From positions 2,790,001 to 2,854,000 of the forward strand of contig CP021423.1 in NCBI GenBank assembly GCA_002162075.1: a DNA stretch of 64,000 bases, in the 5' to 3' direction. This DNA is from Armatimonadetes bacterium Uphvl-Ar1 (GTDB lineage Bacteria; Armatimonadota; Fimbriimonadia; Fimbriimonadales; Fimbriimonadaceae). The position numbers and the translations under genes were made by a program. Every line of letters begins with the position of its first letter. Positions within the stretch are counted from its first letter, which is position 1. Positions 1 to 9,553 of the stretch are shown here, piece after piece. The notes under the pieces are model-generated. The model worked only from the letters and a program-made list of their open reading frames with translations. It made no database searches and was not told where the DNA came from.

Positions 1-2
1 CG

Positions 3-80
3 ACTCGTCGAGGTGCAGATGTGAATGAGCTTGTTCCTTGGCTTGCTAAGGCTCGCAAAGAGGAGGCAGATCATGCTTAA
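3..80 (+). CDS. rpsE: 30S ribosomal protein S5, C-terminal end (partial)
   Basis: Reading from base 3 gives a 25-residue tail, [20 protein letters not shown] then EADHA and a TAA stop at 78-80. The RG-x-x-V-x-E pattern is typical of the S5 C-terminus, and S5 is the expected gene directly upstream of L30 in the spc operon. The gene starts before the window. It overlaps the L30 start by 8 bases, suggesting translational coupling. Confidence 0.8.
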   Translation, partial: TRRGADVNELVPWLAKARKEEADHA

Positions 81-450
81 GGTCACCCTCGTCAAAAGCA
101 AGATCGGCAATACGCCGGCAAACCGAGCAACTGTCAAGGCACTTGGTTTGAACAAGATTGGGAGCAGCAACACATTTGAAGACAGTGCTTCGATCCGCGG
201 GATGATTCACAAAGTGAAGCATCTTTTGAAGGTTGAAGAAGTTGATGGTGTGGTTGTTCGACGTCGCCAAGATGGAAAAGCGGTCAGCGAAAAGCGGGCA
301 GCCAAGGCGGCAGGCGCAGTAGCTCCGGTCAAGGAAAAGGCTCCGGCAAAAGCAAAGGCTGAACCGAAGAAGGAAGCCGTGAAGGAAGAATCTGCTGAGG
401 CAAAGCCAAAGCGCACGACCAAGAAGAAGACTGAAGAGGCCAAATCATGA
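73..450 (+). CDS. rpmD: 50S ribosomal protein L30 with a long Lys/Ala/Glu tail
   Basis: The first ~60 residues are a normal L30 ([20 protein letters not shown], then a [10 protein letters not shown] helix). The ATG at 73 is preceded by AGGAGG at 61-66, which decides this start over the in-frame ATG at 25. Family members are about 60 aa; this one is 125 aa, because ~65 residues rich in K, A, E and P follow the core. The tail is low complexity and probably disordered, and may contact rRNA (inference). Order rpsE-rpmD-rplO is the standard spc operon. Confidence 0.93.
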   Translation: MLKVTLVKSKIGNTPANRATVKALGLNKIGSSNTFEDSASIRGMIHKVKHLLKVEEVDGVVVRRRQDGKAVSEKRAAKAAGAVAPVKEKAPAKAKAEPKKEAVKEESAEAKPKRTTKKKTEEAKS

Positions 451-887
451 ATTTGAATGATCTTTCCCCCAATCCGGGATCAACCAAGCGCAAGCGTCGA
501 ATCGCTCGCGGTATTGGTTCCGGCATGGGTAAGACGGCAACCCGAGGAACCAAGGGGCAGAAGGCTCGACGCCAAATCCCGAACTGGTTTGAGGGTGGTC
601 AGACCCCGATTCACCGCCGATTGCCGGTGAAGAAGGGTTTCCGCAACATTAACCATAAGGAGTACGCGATTGTGAACTTGGACGACTTGGAGAAGTTCTT
701 CAAGGCGGGCGAGACGGTGAATCCGCAAGCGATTGTGGATCGCGGGATCATGAGCGACTTCAAGGACGGTTTGAAGGTTTTGGCTTTTGGCGAACTTTCG
801 ATTAAGTTGCGAGTCGAGGCTCACAAGTTCAGCAAGACGGCAGCGGCAGCAATTGAAAAGGCTGGCGGCGAGGTCGTTACTCTGTGA
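447..887 (+). CDS. rplO: 50S ribosomal protein L15
   Basis: A 146-aa protein beginning [20 protein letters not shown], with the Gly/Arg-rich N-terminal loop and the [21 protein letters not shown] core of L15. It binds 23S rRNA late in 50S assembly. ATG overlaps the rpmD stop (ATGA) and its own TGA overlaps the GTG of secY, so the three are translationally coupled. The length is normal. Confidence 0.97.
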   Translation: MNLNDLSPNPGSTKRKRRIARGIGSGMGKTATRGTKGQKARRQIPNWFEGGQTPIHRRLPVKKGFRNINHKEYAIVNLDDLEKFFKAGETVNPQAIVDRGIMSDFKDGLKVLAFGELSIKLRVEAHKFSKTAAAAIEKAGGEVVTL

Positions 888-2232
888 GTTACGTGGGATC
901 GGGCGCAAGTAAAGGCGCAGGCGACAAGGGACTAAGATTCTCGCTTTTTGAGACTCTTCGTTTGGCCTGGGCGGATGAGGATTTGCGGGGTCGCTTGCAA
1001 TTCATCATCATGATCTTGACGATTTACGTCGTTGGGGTCAACATTGCGGTTCCGGTTCCGGGCATTAGCCCAGCAGCAATTGAAGATCTGGTCAAAAATA
1101 ACCCAGTTTTTCAATTGATTAACGCTTTGGGTGGAGGTGCGTTTAAGCGCATCTCCATCTTTGCGCTTGGTTTGAACCCTTATATTGTTGCTTCAATTAT
1201 TTTGCAAGTTTTGACCTACGGAAATCCGAAGTGGAAAGAGGAGATGAAGGAGGGGGGCGAATATGCTCGTCGCCAACAGAATCGCCGGACTCGGATTCTG
1301 ACGATCGTTCTTGCCTTTGCCCAAGGTTATGGGTTGATGACGGCGATGGGGTCAGCGATTGCCGAGGTTTTGCCCGCTTATCGCTTTATGATTGTTCTCT
1401 TCTGGACAGCGGGATCGATGTTCCTGTTGTGGTTGGGTGAACAAGTGAGCGAGCGTGGCGTGGGGAATGGAATTTCAATTTTGATTTTCACGGGGATCAT
1501 CATTTCGTTGCCATCAATTTTGGGAACGCTTGGAGCTGGTCTTGCGGGCGGAAACATTGCAATTTGGCAGATCGTTGCCTTGATTGCGCTGTTCTTCGCA
1601 ACGACTTGGTTTATCGTTCTCTTCACGGTTGCCCAGAGACGGATTCCGATCCAGCACATGCGTCGGAACTTTGGCACGAAGGCGATGGGTGGTCAGGTGA
1701 GTTACCTACCGATTGCGGTCGCGATGGCCGGGGTTATCCCGATCATCTTCGCGATTACATTGATCTATTTGCCAGCTCAGTTCCAGGCATGGTTCCCGGT
1801 TGATTCGGCAGGACACAGAATTCTTGGTGAGATTGCCGGATTTATGAATCCAGACTTCACGCGATGGCAGGGTTATGTCGGGGCGTTGATTTACATGGGG
1901 ATGATTTTCTTCTTCACGTATTTCTGGACGGCTTTGCAGTACAACGTTGAGGACATCGCGGACAACTTGAAGAAAGGCGGTAGCTACATTCAGGGGATTC
2001 GTCCGGGTCGGCAAACACGCGATTATTTGAACGGCGTTGTTTCTCGAATCACCTTCATTGGTGCGGTGTTTCTTGCGATTGCGGCTTTGACTCAGTTTGT
2101 GTTGCCGCTCGTCGTCCAAGCGCAGGGATTGGTTTGATTGCTGGTACCTCGCTTTTGATCATGGTCAGTGTTGCCCTTGAAACGATGCGTCAGCTTGAGG
2201 CAAACCTGATTACAAAGCAGTACGAGGGGTAA
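884..2232 (+). CDS. secY: Protein translocase subunit SecY (apparent frameshift near the 3' end)
   Basis: The GTG at 884 opens a multi-spanning membrane protein matching SecY, the channel subunit of SecYEG (RISIFALGLNPYIVASIILQ; WLGEQVSERGVGNGISILIF). The open frame stops at 2135-2137 after 417 codons, before the last membrane helix. The missing end lies one frame over at 2143-2232: GTSLLIMVSVALETMRQLEA then NLITKQYEG and TAA, a textbook SecY TM10 and tail. Adding one base between roughly 2113 and 2134 (for example in the GG at 2131-2132) restores a 449-aa protein. SecY is essential, so a base-calling or assembly error is the likeliest cause. Confidence 0.9.
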
Positions 2233-2235
2233 TTC

Positions 2236-2889
2236 ATGCCCCTCCGCATGATCTTGGTTGGCCCTCCGGGGGTTGGAAAAGGGACACAGTCTTCTCTTTT
2301 GGAGGCCCGACTTGGGGCGAAACCACTTTCTAGCGGGATGATATTTCGGGCTGAGATTGATGCTCAGACGGACCTTGGGGAATTAGCGAAAAGCTATATT
2401 GACCGGGGTGAATTGGTTCCGAACGGGGTGACGATTCAGATGATGTTGAAGCGGCTCCGGACATCCGAAGTTCAGCAGAAGGGGTTTATTCTGGATGGTT
2501 TTCCGCGCACGGTTCGCCAGGCTGAGGCTTTGGATGAAGAGCTAAGGAAGGCACAAATTGATTTGGATGTTGTGGTTTCGCTGGAAGTTGATGACCAAGT
2601 GATTGTTGATCGGCTTTCGGGGCGGTTGGGTTGTACAAAATGCGGGGCGATCTATCATCGGTTGAACAAGCCGCCGAAGCGCGAAGGTTTTTGTGACAAC
2701 TGCAACAGTCCGGTGATTGTTCGAGAGGATGATAACCCGGAGACGATCAAGGAGCGATTACGGGTTTTTCGGGAGAATACGGCTCCGGTTGTTGATCATT
2801 ATGCGGCGCAAGGCAAATTAGTGCGAGTTGAATCGAGTCGCGACCCAGAAGTTGTTTATGCGGATATTGTCGCGGGGATTGGATCATGA
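2236..2889 (+). CDS. adk: Adenylate kinase, zinc-lid type
   Basis: Converts ATP + AMP to 2 ADP in the cytoplasm. The P-loop GPPGVGKGT is at residues 9-17, the AMP-binding LDGFPRT at 86-92, and a four-cysteine zinc lid at Cys133, Cys136, Cys153 and Cys156. At 217 aa it is a long-form adenylate kinase. The start follows GAGGGG at 2224-2229, immediately after the true secY end; the secY-adk-map-infA order is classical. The stop overlaps the map start (ATGA). Confidence 0.97.
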   Translation: MPLRMILVGPPGVGKGTQSSLLEARLGAKPLSSGMIFRAEIDAQTDLGELAKSYIDRGELVPNGVTIQMMLKRLRTSEVQQKGFILDGFPRTVRQAEALDEELRKAQIDLDVVVSLEVDDQVIVDRLSGRLGCTKCGAIYHRLNKPPKREGFCDNCNSPVIVREDDNPETIKERLRVFRENTAPVVDHYAAQGKLVRVESSRDPEVVYADIVAGIGS

Positions 2890-3638
2890 TCCACTTGAAG
2901 AACGGCTCTGAGATTGCCAAGATGGGTTTGGCGGGAAAGATCATTGCCAAGACGATGCGTGAAGTCAGCGGCGCCATGGAGGCGGGAAAATCTTCTTTGA
3001 AGGATTTAGATGCTCATGCGGAGCGAATAATTCTGGCGGAGGGAGGGATTCCAAGTTTTAAAGGATATAAGGGATTTCCGGCGGCGGCTTGTATTGCGGT
3101 GAATGAGGGAGTTGTTCACGGGATTCCGACGGACTATGTTGTTCAGGAGGGGGATATTGTGACGCTCGATTTCGGGGTGATTTGGCAGGGGTGGCATGCG
3201 GATTCGGCTTGGACATTTGGGGTTGGGGAGATTGGGGAGAATGCTCGTCGGCTGATGAACGTGACGAAAGAGTCTTTGTATCAGGGGATTGGAAAGGCGC
3301 GGGTGGGGAATCGGGTGGGCGATATTTCTCACGCGGTTCAGAGTTACGTTGAGCGGAACGGTTACTCGGTTGTCCGTGATTTGGTGGGTCATGGGATTGG
3401 TCAGAATTTGCACGAAGAGCCGAGTGTGCCGAATTTTGGAAAGCCAAAGAAAGGGCCGGTGTTGCGGGCGGGAACGACGATTTGTATTGAGCCGATGGTG
3501 AACGAGGGTTCCCACCGCGTGATGACTTTGGACGATGACTGGACGGTTGTGACTCAAGACGGTAAACTGTCAGCACATTTTGAGCATACGGTGGCGGTGA
3601 CGAGTGACGGGCCAATGATTCTCACGATGGACGAGTAA
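2886..3638 (+). CDS. map: Methionine aminopeptidase type I
   Basis: Removes N-terminal methionine from nascent proteins. All five metal ligands are visible: Asp95, Asp106, His169, Glu202 and Glu233, plus the substrate-side His79 (VVHG). At 250 aa it has the standard length, without an SH3 or zinc-finger extension. It is coupled to adk by a 4-base overlap and followed 13 bases later by infA. Confidence 0.97.
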   Translation: MIHLKNGSEIAKMGLAGKIIAKTMREVSGAMEAGKSSLKDLDAHAERIILAEGGIPSFKGYKGFPAAACIAVNEGVVHGIPTDYVVQEGDIVTLDFGVIWQGWHADSAWTFGVGEIGENARRLMNVTKESLYQGIGKARVGNRVGDISHAVQSYVERNGYSVVRDLVGHGIGQNLHEEPSVPNFGKPKKGPVLRAGTTICIEPMVNEGSHRVMTLDDDWTVVTQDGKLSAHFEHTVAVTSDGPMILTMDE

Positions 3639-3651
3639 CCAAAGAGCATTT

Positions 3652-3942
3652 ATGGCGAGAAAGTTTTCAGGCGGACGAGGTGGTCGTGGCGGCGGTAAGC
3701 GCAAAGGGCCGGACGAGAGTAATAAGGAAGAGGGCATTCAGCTTGAGGGGATTATTTTGGAAATTTTGCCGAACCAGCAGTTTCGGATCAAGTTAGTTGA
3801 AACTCAGCAGGAAGTATTGGCTTATGTTGCAGGGAAGATGCGTCGCCATTGGATTCGGATCATGGTGGGTGACACGGTGACGGTTGAATTTTCGCCATAT
3901 GATATGGATCGTTGTCGAATCGTGTACCGTGCTCGGACTTGA
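3652..3942 (+). CDS. infA: Translation initiation factor IF-1 with a basic Gly-rich N-terminal extension
   Basis: The C-terminal ~70 residues are a canonical IF-1 OB fold (LEGIILEILPNQQFRIKL; GKMRRHWIRIMVGDTVTVEF; SPYDMDRCRIVYRAR). IF-1 binds the ribosomal A site during initiation. The family is about 72 aa; here 96 aa because of ~24 extra N-terminal residues rich in G, R and K. No start closer to the core is evident, since it begins directly with ATG GCG AGA AAG. The extension is probably disordered and RNA-binding (inference). Confidence 0.95.
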   Translation: MARKFSGGRGGRGGGKRKGPDESNKEEGIQLEGIILEILPNQQFRIKLVETQQEVLAYVAGKMRRHWIRIMVGDTVTVEFSPYDMDRCRIVYRART

Positions 3943-4031
3943 TTTATGGTTTGGGGGACGGATCAGCGGGTGTTTGCCGGGTCCTTCCTCCCGAAATATT
4001 TTTTAGCCCCGGTTCTACTGGGCTTGATTGG

Positions 4032-4037
4032 TATAAT
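4032..4037 (+). promoter_or_regulatory. Candidate -10 box for the rpmJ-rpsM-rpsK-rpoA operon
   Basis: A perfect TATAAT lies in the 197-base gap between infA and rpmJ, the largest gap in the ribosomal gene string. No good -35 sits 17 bases upstream, so this is suggestive only. It would give rpmJ a leader of about 95 bases. Confidence 0.4.
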
Positions 4038-4139
4038 TCTCCCTTGCGCCGGGTTGTAACAACGCGGCGGAAACCTCCCCTTCGTCTTTTGTGACGGTGT
4101 TGCGAAAGGAAACGATTCAGGTTGGTTGGTGACTCAGTT

Positions 4140-4253
4140 ATGAAAGTTCGGGCCAGTGTAAAGAAGATGTGCGACAAGTGCAAGATCGTGAAACGCCAAG
4201 GCGTGGTTCGCGTGATTTGTATTAACCCCAAGCATAAGCAGCGGCAGGGCTAA
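4140..4253 (+). CDS. rpmJ: 50S ribosomal protein L36
   Basis: A 37-aa protein, [20 protein letters not shown] followed by [17 protein letters not shown]. It has the L36 zinc ligands: CxxC (Cys11, Cys14), Cys27 and His32. Position between infA and rpsM is conserved in bacteria. ATG is at 4140. Confidence 0.96.
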   Translation: MKVRASVKKMCDKCKIVKRQGVVRVICINPKHKQRQG

Positions 4254-4290
4254 GGCGACTGAGGAAAGAAAAGGAATTAAGTAGGAACAG

Positions 4291-4668
4291 ATGGCGCGAA
4301 TTGCAGGTGTAGACCTTCCTCGAGACAAGGGTGTTTATTACGGCATCCAGAGCATTTTTGGGATTGGCCCGAAGATGGCCTCCGAGATTATTGAGAAGAC
4401 GGGTTTGGATCCCCGCGTGAAAGTCCGTGATTTGACGGAAGAGCAAGTTGCTTTGTTGCGGAACGTGATCGACGAGGATTACCAAGTAGAGGGTGATCTT
4501 CGACGGGAGATCTTCTCGAATATTCGCCGCTTGATGGAAATTGGATGTTATCGCGGGTTGCGCCACCGCCGCGGACTTCCGGTTCATGGTCAACGCACGC
4601 GCAGTAATGCTCGAACTCGCAAAGGTAAAGCGAAGACGGTTGCGGGCAAGAAGAAGGCGAAGAAGTAA
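4291..4668 (+). CDS. rpsM: 30S ribosomal protein S13
   Basis: A 125-aa S13 ([40 protein letters not shown]; basic tail ending KKKAKK). It sits in the 30S head and contacts P-site tRNA and S19. The start is 37 bases after rpmJ; rpsK follows after 15 bases. Confidence 0.97.
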   Translation: MARIAGVDLPRDKGVYYGIQSIFGIGPKMASEIIEKTGLDPRVKVRDLTEEQVALLRNVIDEDYQVEGDLRREIFSNIRRLMEIGCYRGLRHRRGLPVHGQRTRSNARTRKGKAKTVAGKKKAKK

Positions 4669-4683
4669 GGATTTTAAGAAGAC

Positions 4684-5076
4684 ATGGCACGAAAGAACAC
4701 ATCTCGCGGAAAGCAGGCCGAAAAGCGACAGGTCGCTCATGGCAATGCTTACATCCACGCTACGTTTAACAACACGATTGTTACGGTTACTGATCCTCAG
4801 GGCAACACTTTGTGCTGGGCAAGTGCAGGTCACGTTGGGTTCAAGGGAAGCCGAAAAGGTACTCCGTTTGCGGCTCAGCTTGCAGCGGAGAGCGCGGCCA
4901 AAAAGGCGGGTGCTCACGGCATGAAGTCGGTTGACATTTATGTTTCTGGCCCGGGTGGTGGTCGCGAAACGGCAATTCGGTCATTGAATCAGAACGGATT
5001 GGAAGTCAAGTCGCTTCGCGATGTGACCGCCGTTCCCCACAATGGATGCCGCCCTCCGAAGAAGCGCCGCGTCTAA
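4684..5076 (+). CDS. rpsK: 30S ribosomal protein S11
   Basis: A 130-aa S11 with the signatures [33 protein letters not shown] and the C-terminal [12 protein letters not shown]. It lies on the 30S platform. The next gene is rpoA; rpsD, which usually lies between rpsK and rpoA, is absent here. Confidence 0.97.
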   Translation: MARKNTSRGKQAEKRQVAHGNAYIHATFNNTIVTVTDPQGNTLCWASAGHVGFKGSRKGTPFAAQLAAESAAKKAGAHGMKSVDIYVSGPGGGRETAIRSLNQNGLEVKSLRDVTAVPHNGCRPPKKRRV

Positions 5077-5112
5077 CTTCACGATTTTCACAGATAACAA
5101 GAACGAACAGAT

Positions 5113-6096
5113 ATGCCTCACATTCAAACCCTCGAACTCGAAAAGGATTACGCAAAGTTTGTCCTGGAGCCGCTGGAGCGCGGTTATGGTCAGACTTTGG
5201 GGAACTCGCTTCGGCGTGTTTTGCTTAGCTCCATTGCGGGCGCGGCCGTTAATGCGGTTCGTATTGAGAAAGTTTTCCACGAATTTTCTGAGATTCCTGG
5301 TTTGAAGGAAGATGCGACTGAGTTCTTGTTGAATCTGAAGGATTTGGCGATTGCGGTTGATCCGGATATGAGTATTCCGGAAGAGATCGTTCTCAAGATT
5401 GATGTTAAAGGCCCGGGCCGAGTGACGGGTGCAGATATTCAGTGCCCCGAGGGAGTTGAGATCGTTAATTCCGAGGTCTACCTTGCAACGATCAGTGAAA
5501 AGGGGGCTTCTCTGACGGCTGAGCTATATGCGAGCTGGGGCTCCGGTTATGTTTTGCCGGAGAAGCAAGAGAAGTATAAGGGCATGATTGGAATCTTGAC
5601 CACCGGGAGCCAGCACACTCCGGTCAAGAAGGTCAACTATATTGTTGAAGCAACCCGGGTTGGTCAGCGCACGGACTACGAGCGATTGATTCTTGAGGTT
5701 TGGACAAATGGAGCACTGGGGCCGAATGATGCGGTGACCCAAGCTTCTCAGATTTTGGATCGGTATTTCCGGATGTTCTTCGATCTTGGTCGAGCGAGCA
5801 TTGAGGATATTGTTGAGGATGGTTCTTCGCTTGAAGAAGAAGTGAGTTCGGTTCCGGATATCAAGATTGAAGAACTTGATTTCAGCCAGCGCACGTTCAA
5901 CTGTTTGCGCCGGGCCGGGATTTTGAATTTGCGCCAATTGGCGTTGGTGACCGAGATGGACTTGAACGGTATCCGAGGCTTTGGTAAGAAGTCTTTGACC
6001 GAGGTTCGCGATCGGTTGGCTGACCATGGCATTGACTTGAAGCCGAGCAAGGGTGGCTACATCAACCTTGACGCGCTTGAGGATGACGATTTCTAA
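5113..6096 (+). CDS. rpoA: RNA polymerase subunit alpha
   Basis: A 327-aa alpha subunit. The N-terminal dimerisation domain (LEPLERGYGQTLGNSLRRVL near residues 16-35) is followed by an acidic linker and the C-terminal domain with its helix-hairpin-helix (RRAGILNLRQLALVTEMDLN; GFGKKSLTEVRDRL). It assembles the polymerase core and contacts UP elements and activators. Normal length, intact. Confidence 0.97.
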   Translation: MPHIQTLELEKDYAKFVLEPLERGYGQTLGNSLRRVLLSSIAGAAVNAVRIEKVFHEFSEIPGLKEDATEFLLNLKDLAIAVDPDMSIPEEIVLKIDVKGPGRVTGADIQCPEGVEIVNSEVYLATISEKGASLTAELYASWGSGYVLPEKQEKYKGMIGILTTGSQHTPVKKVNYIVEATRVGQRTDYERLILEVWTNGALGPNDAVTQASQILDRYFRMFFDLGRASIEDIVEDGSSLEEEVSSVPDIKIEELDFSQRTFNCLRRAGILNLRQLALVTEMDLNGIRGFGKKSLTEVRDRLADHGIDLKPSKGGYINLDALEDDDF

Positions 6097-6107
6097 GGAA
6101 AAGAGAT

Positions 6108-6557
6108 ATGCGACACAAGGTTGATCGACGAAAATTAGGTTTACCCAGCGACCAGCGCCGGGCTTTGCTGACTAACTTGGCTCGGCAGTTTGTCCGACAC
6201 GGGTTTGTTCATACAACTGAAGGTCGGGCAAAGGAATTGCGAAGAATTGTTGAGCGACTGATTACGCTGGGCAAGAAGGACACTTTGGTAGCTCGCCGCG
6301 AGGCCCGCAAGATTCTTGTTGGTCACTCCAAGAGTTCTCCGAAGCCTGAGCGATTGCTCGCAGGCAAGACGGACGCCGAGAAATTGGAAATTTTGGTTGA
6401 GCGGAGTTTGATCAACGGTGAAGATTTGGTTCAGCACTTGTTTGATCACGTGGCTCCTCGGTTCAAGGATCGCAACGGCGGCTACACTCGATTGACTAAG
6501 ACTGGTCAACGCCGAGGCGATGCAGCGGTTACCGCTGTCCTCGAACTTGTCGACTAA
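6108..6557 (+). CDS. rplQ: 50S ribosomal protein L17
   Basis: A 149-aa L17 ([57 protein letters not shown]). It ends the alpha operon core. The truA reading frame overlaps its last codons, implying coupling. Confidence 0.96.
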   Translation: MRHKVDRRKLGLPSDQRRALLTNLARQFVRHGFVHTTEGRAKELRRIVERLITLGKKDTLVARREARKILVGHSKSSPKPERLLAGKTDAEKLEILVERSLINGEDLVQHLFDHVAPRFKDRNGGYTRLTKTGQRRGDAAVTAVLELVD

Positions 6558-7362
6558 TCAACGAATTAAGTTAACCGTCGCTTATGACGGGACTAACTTT
6601 AGCGGCTGGGCGCCGCAAAGTGGACTGCGAACAGTCCAACGCACATTGAAAGATGGGCTTTGCCAAGTGATTGGCGAAGAGGTTGAACTTTGGGGCGCGA
6701 GTCGTACTGATGCAGGTGCGCACGCGCTGGGCCAGGTTTGTCATTTTGACTGTCCGGTGCCTTTACCCGTTGAGCGCATGGCTCGCGCCTTGAACAAGGT
6801 GATGCCACGCGATCTCTCGGTGGTGAAAGCGGAAACAGTTGCAGACGATTTCAGCGCTCGGTTCATGGCTCGAAAACGGCACTATGTCTATCGAGTTATG
6901 GTGAATGATCGCAATCCTCTGAGAATGAGGTTCGCGCATTATGTGCGGTACGGATTGGATCTGGATCGCATGAGAGCCGCGGCGAAGTTTCTTGAAGGTG
7001 AGCACGACTTTCTGTCGTTTAGCCAGGAGATGGAAGAGTCGGTGAACACGGTTCGAAGGCTGTTTCGAGTGAACTTGCATTGGGTTGACAACGAAGTGTT
7101 GATTCATGTTCACGGAACGGCGTTTGTTCGTGGCATGATGCGCCGAATTGCGGGAAGTCTGGTTGAGGTCGGGCGAGGAAATCGGAAGGTTGAGTGGATC
7201 CCCGAGCTCTTGGTAGCGCGAGATAAAAGTTCAATTGATTGGCCGCCGGTGTTACCGGCTTGTGGCCTCACCCTGGTTCGGGTGAAGTACGGTCGGTCTC
7301 CATCGGATCACAGATTTAGTGAGGGCTTGCCCTCGGAACAGGAAAAGGAAACTTATGAATAG
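6520..7362 (+). CDS. truA: tRNA pseudouridine(38-40) synthase
   Basis: Makes pseudouridine at tRNA positions 38-40. The catalytic aspartate is in [11 protein letters not shown] (Asp64 counted from 6520), with the family's [13 protein letters not shown] start and [18 protein letters not shown] motif. The ATG at 6520 would overlap rplQ by 38 bases; a TTG at 6547 is in frame, begins nearer the conserved core, and may be the real start. It is followed by rplM-rpsI, a common arrangement. Confidence 0.93.
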   Translation: MQRLPLSSNLSTNQRIKLTVAYDGTNFSGWAPQSGLRTVQRTLKDGLCQVIGEEVELWGASRTDAGAHALGQVCHFDCPVPLPVERMARALNKVMPRDLSVVKAETVADDFSARFMARKRHYVYRVMVNDRNPLRMRFAHYVRYGLDLDRMRAAAKFLEGEHDFLSFSQEMEESVNTVRRLFRVNLHWVDNEVLIHVHGTAFVRGMMRRIAGSLVEVGRGNRKVEWIPELLVARDKSSIDWPPVLPACGLTLVRVKYGRSPSDHRFSEGLPSEQEKETYE

Positions 7363-7798
7363 AACAACGACAACTAAGCCGGCTGAGGTCGAGCGTCAAT
7401 GGCACGTGGTGGACGCCACGGGTGTGCCAGTTGGTCGCTTGGCGGCTCAGGTCGCGCAGGTGCTTCGCGGAAAGCACAAACCGACATTTGCGTACCACGT
7501 TGATGCGGGTGATTTTGTTATCGTCGTCAATGCAGATAAGGCGTTGTTGACGGGCGGTAAAGGCAAGGAATTGCTGTACTGGCACACAGGTTGGCCGGGT
7601 GGAATTCGCAACATTAGCCGCGAAGACCTTTTGGAGAAGAATCCGGTTCGGTTGATCGAGAAGTCAGTTTGGGGCATGTTGCCGAAGGGACGACTCGGAC
7701 GCCAGATCGTCAAGAAATTGAAAGTTTATGCGGGCACTGAGCATCCTCATGCAGCGCAGAATCCAACTCCGTTGGATGTTACGAAGGTGAGATCATGA
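7355..7798 (+). CDS. rplM: 50S ribosomal protein L13
   Basis: A 147-aa L13 ([60 protein letters not shown]). The ATG at 7355 follows AAAAGGA and overlaps the truA stop region by 8 bases. Its stop overlaps the rpsI start (ATGA). Confidence 0.96.
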   Translation: MNRTTTTKPAEVERQWHVVDATGVPVGRLAAQVAQVLRGKHKPTFAYHVDAGDFVIVVNADKALLTGGKGKELLYWHTGWPGGIRNISREDLLEKNPVRLIEKSVWGMLPKGRLGRQIVKKLKVYAGTEHPHAAQNPTPLDVTKVRS

Positions 7799-8196
7799 GA
7801 TTTGCAAATCCGAATCAGTCTTACGGCACGGGCCGACGCAAGAGCGCAATTGCTCGAGTTTGGGTCGAGCCAGGCGAGGGCAACATTACGATCAATGGTC
7901 GTGAGTTCTCCGCTTATCTTTGCCGACCAGTTTTGGCAATTTTGGTCAAAAGCCCGTTGACGGCAATTGACTCCGAAGGCAAGTACAACGTCAAGGCTCT
8001 CGTCAAGGGCGGCGGGGTTGTTGGTCAAGCGGGTGCGATTAAGCTGGGTATTGCTCGGGCTTTGGTTCAGCGTGACGAGAACTTGCGCAAGCCAATGCGC
8101 ATGGGTGGATTCTTGACCCGAGATGCTCGAGTCAAGGAAAGTAAGAAGTACGGTCGGAAGAAAGCCCGACGCGGCTTCCAGTTCGTCAAACGTTGA
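7795..8196 (+). CDS. rpsI: 30S ribosomal protein S9
   Basis: A 133-aa S9 ([19 protein letters not shown] near the start; [21 protein letters not shown]-terminal [12 protein letters not shown]). The final KR contacts P-site tRNA. It is the last gene of the ribosomal string and a strong terminator follows. Confidence 0.97.
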   Translation: MRFANPNQSYGTGRRKSAIARVWVEPGEGNITINGREFSAYLCRPVLAILVKSPLTAIDSEGKYNVKALVKGGGVVGQAGAIKLGIARALVQRDENLRKPMRMGGFLTRDARVKESKKYGRKKARRGFQFVKR

Positions 8197-8217
8197 TCGT
8201 TTGGTGCTCCTTTTCCG

Positions 8218-8253
8218 GAAGCCGACTCCCAAATGGGAGTCGGCTTCTTTTTT
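8218..8253 (+). terminator. Rho-independent terminator after rpsI
   Basis: A 13-bp perfect stem (GAAGCCGACTCCC / GGGAGTCGGCTTC) with a 4-base loop is followed by six T. Its T tract abuts the end of the convergent rarA gene. Confidence 0.92.
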
Positions 8254-9553
8254 ATTTGCGATTTTGGCGTCGCTCGGTGATCTTGGCTTCGTATCCGATC
8301 GTGCTCGGTTCGTAATAGGGAGTTGACAGTGGGTGATTTTCTGGAAGATAGGGCTGCTTCACCCAGCCGCCGGGATAGTTGTGGGGGTAGAGATAGTTTT
8401 CGCCGTGGCCGTGATCTTTGAGTCCAGAATGGGCAGCATTTCTCAGATGGAGCGGCACAGGTTGCACGAGCCCAGCTTCTACATCACGTTGCGCACTATT
8501 AATTGCCATGTAAGAACGATTGCTTTTTGGAGCCTCGGCGAGGAAGGTGACGCATTGGGAGAGAATGATTCGACTTTCGGGCATGCCGACGGTCTGGACA
8601 GCAGTTAAGGTGCTGGTGGCGAGGATCAGGGCCAAGGGTTCGGCATTACCGATATCTTCGGAGGCAAGGATCAGGAGTCGGCGGGCGATGAATCTGGGGT
8701 CTTCCCCGGCGGCGATCATACGAGCAAGATAATGGAGCGCGGCGTCGGAATCTGATCCACGAATGGACTTGATGAACGCGCTAATCGTGTCGTAGTGACT
8801 ATCGCCCTTTTTGTCGTACTTGAGTGCAGGGCGTTGGAGGACTTGCTCGAGAAGCGGCAGCTCAATTGGTTCTCCGGGTTCGACCATGAGAGAGGCGGTT
8901 TCAAGGGCGTTCAGCATGAGTCGTGCGTCGCCTGAACTTAGGCGGATGAGGAACGCTTCGGCTTCATCGGTGAGTGTTGGTGCTTTGGGGGCGAGGCCAC
9001 GGTCTCCATCGGTGAGAGCAAGGTGGATCAGGTGCTTGAGATCCGATTCACCGAGGGGCTGAAGGGGCAGGACTCTGGCCCGGGAGAGAACAGCGTCGTT
9101 GAGAGCGAAGTAAGGGTTTTCGGTGGTGGCTCCGACCATCCGAAACGTGCCGTCCTCAAGATAGCCCAGAAGAGAGTCTTGTTGGGATTTGTTAAAGTGG
9201 TGAATTTCGTCGATGAGAAGGAGGGTGGGTTGCTCGGTAAGGCTGTAGCGTGATTTGGCTTCAGTTGCGGATTTGCGGATGTCGGCTACGCCGGCGGTTA
9301 CGGCACTTAGGCTGACTAGATGGGCGTTGCTGTAATGGGCGATGATATTGGCCAGGGTTGTTTTGCCGCATCCAGGAGGTGCCCAGAGGATCACAGAGCC
9401 GAGTTTTCCGGAGCGAATAGCTTGTTCAGTTGGTGAACCGGGGCCAAGAATATGTTGTTGCCCGACGTAATTGTCCAGCGTGGTCGGGCGCATACGTGTG
9501 GCGAGAGGGAGATTGGGATTTAGCGAATCGGTTGGGGATTCAAATAGGCTCAT
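8252..9553 (-). CDS. rarA: Replication-associated recombination protein A (AAA+ ATPase)
   Basis: A 433-aa RarA/MgsA family ATPase acting at stalled replication forks. Walker A APPGCGKTT is at residues 58-66 and Walker B LLLIDEIHHF at 111-120; the family's N-terminal RPTTLDNYVGQQHILG and the C-terminal tetramerisation region (LPLHLRNAAHSGLKDHGHG) are present. It overlaps the nusB stop by 14 bases and is the last gene of the minus-strand acc-nusB run. Confidence 0.93.
   Translation of the reverse strand: MSLFESPTDSLNPNLPLATRMRPTTLDNYVGQQHILGPGSPTEQAIRSGKLGSVILWAPPGCGKTTLANIIAHYSNAHLVSLSAVTAGVADIRKSATEAKSRYSLTEQPTLLLIDEIHHFNKSQQDSLLGYLEDGTFRMVGATTENPYFALNDAVLSRARVLPLQPLGESDLKHLIHLALTDGDRGLAPKAPTLTDEAEAFLIRLSSGDARLMLNALETASLMVEPGEPIELPLLEQVLQRPALKYDKKGDSHYDTISAFIKSIRGSDSDAALHYLARMIAAGEDPRFIARRLLILASEDIGNAEPLALILATSTLTAVQTVGMPESRIILSQCVTFLAEAPKSNRSYMAINSAQRDVEAGLVQPVPLHLRNAAHSGLKDHGHGENYLYPHNYPGGWVKQPYLPENHPLSTPYYEPSTIGYEAKITERRQNRK

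Noticed and set aside
2113-2137. Programmed -1 ribosomal frameshift in secY
   Set aside because: No heptameric slippery sequence or obvious downstream pseudoknot; similar one-base losses occur in unrelated genes, so an error is simpler.
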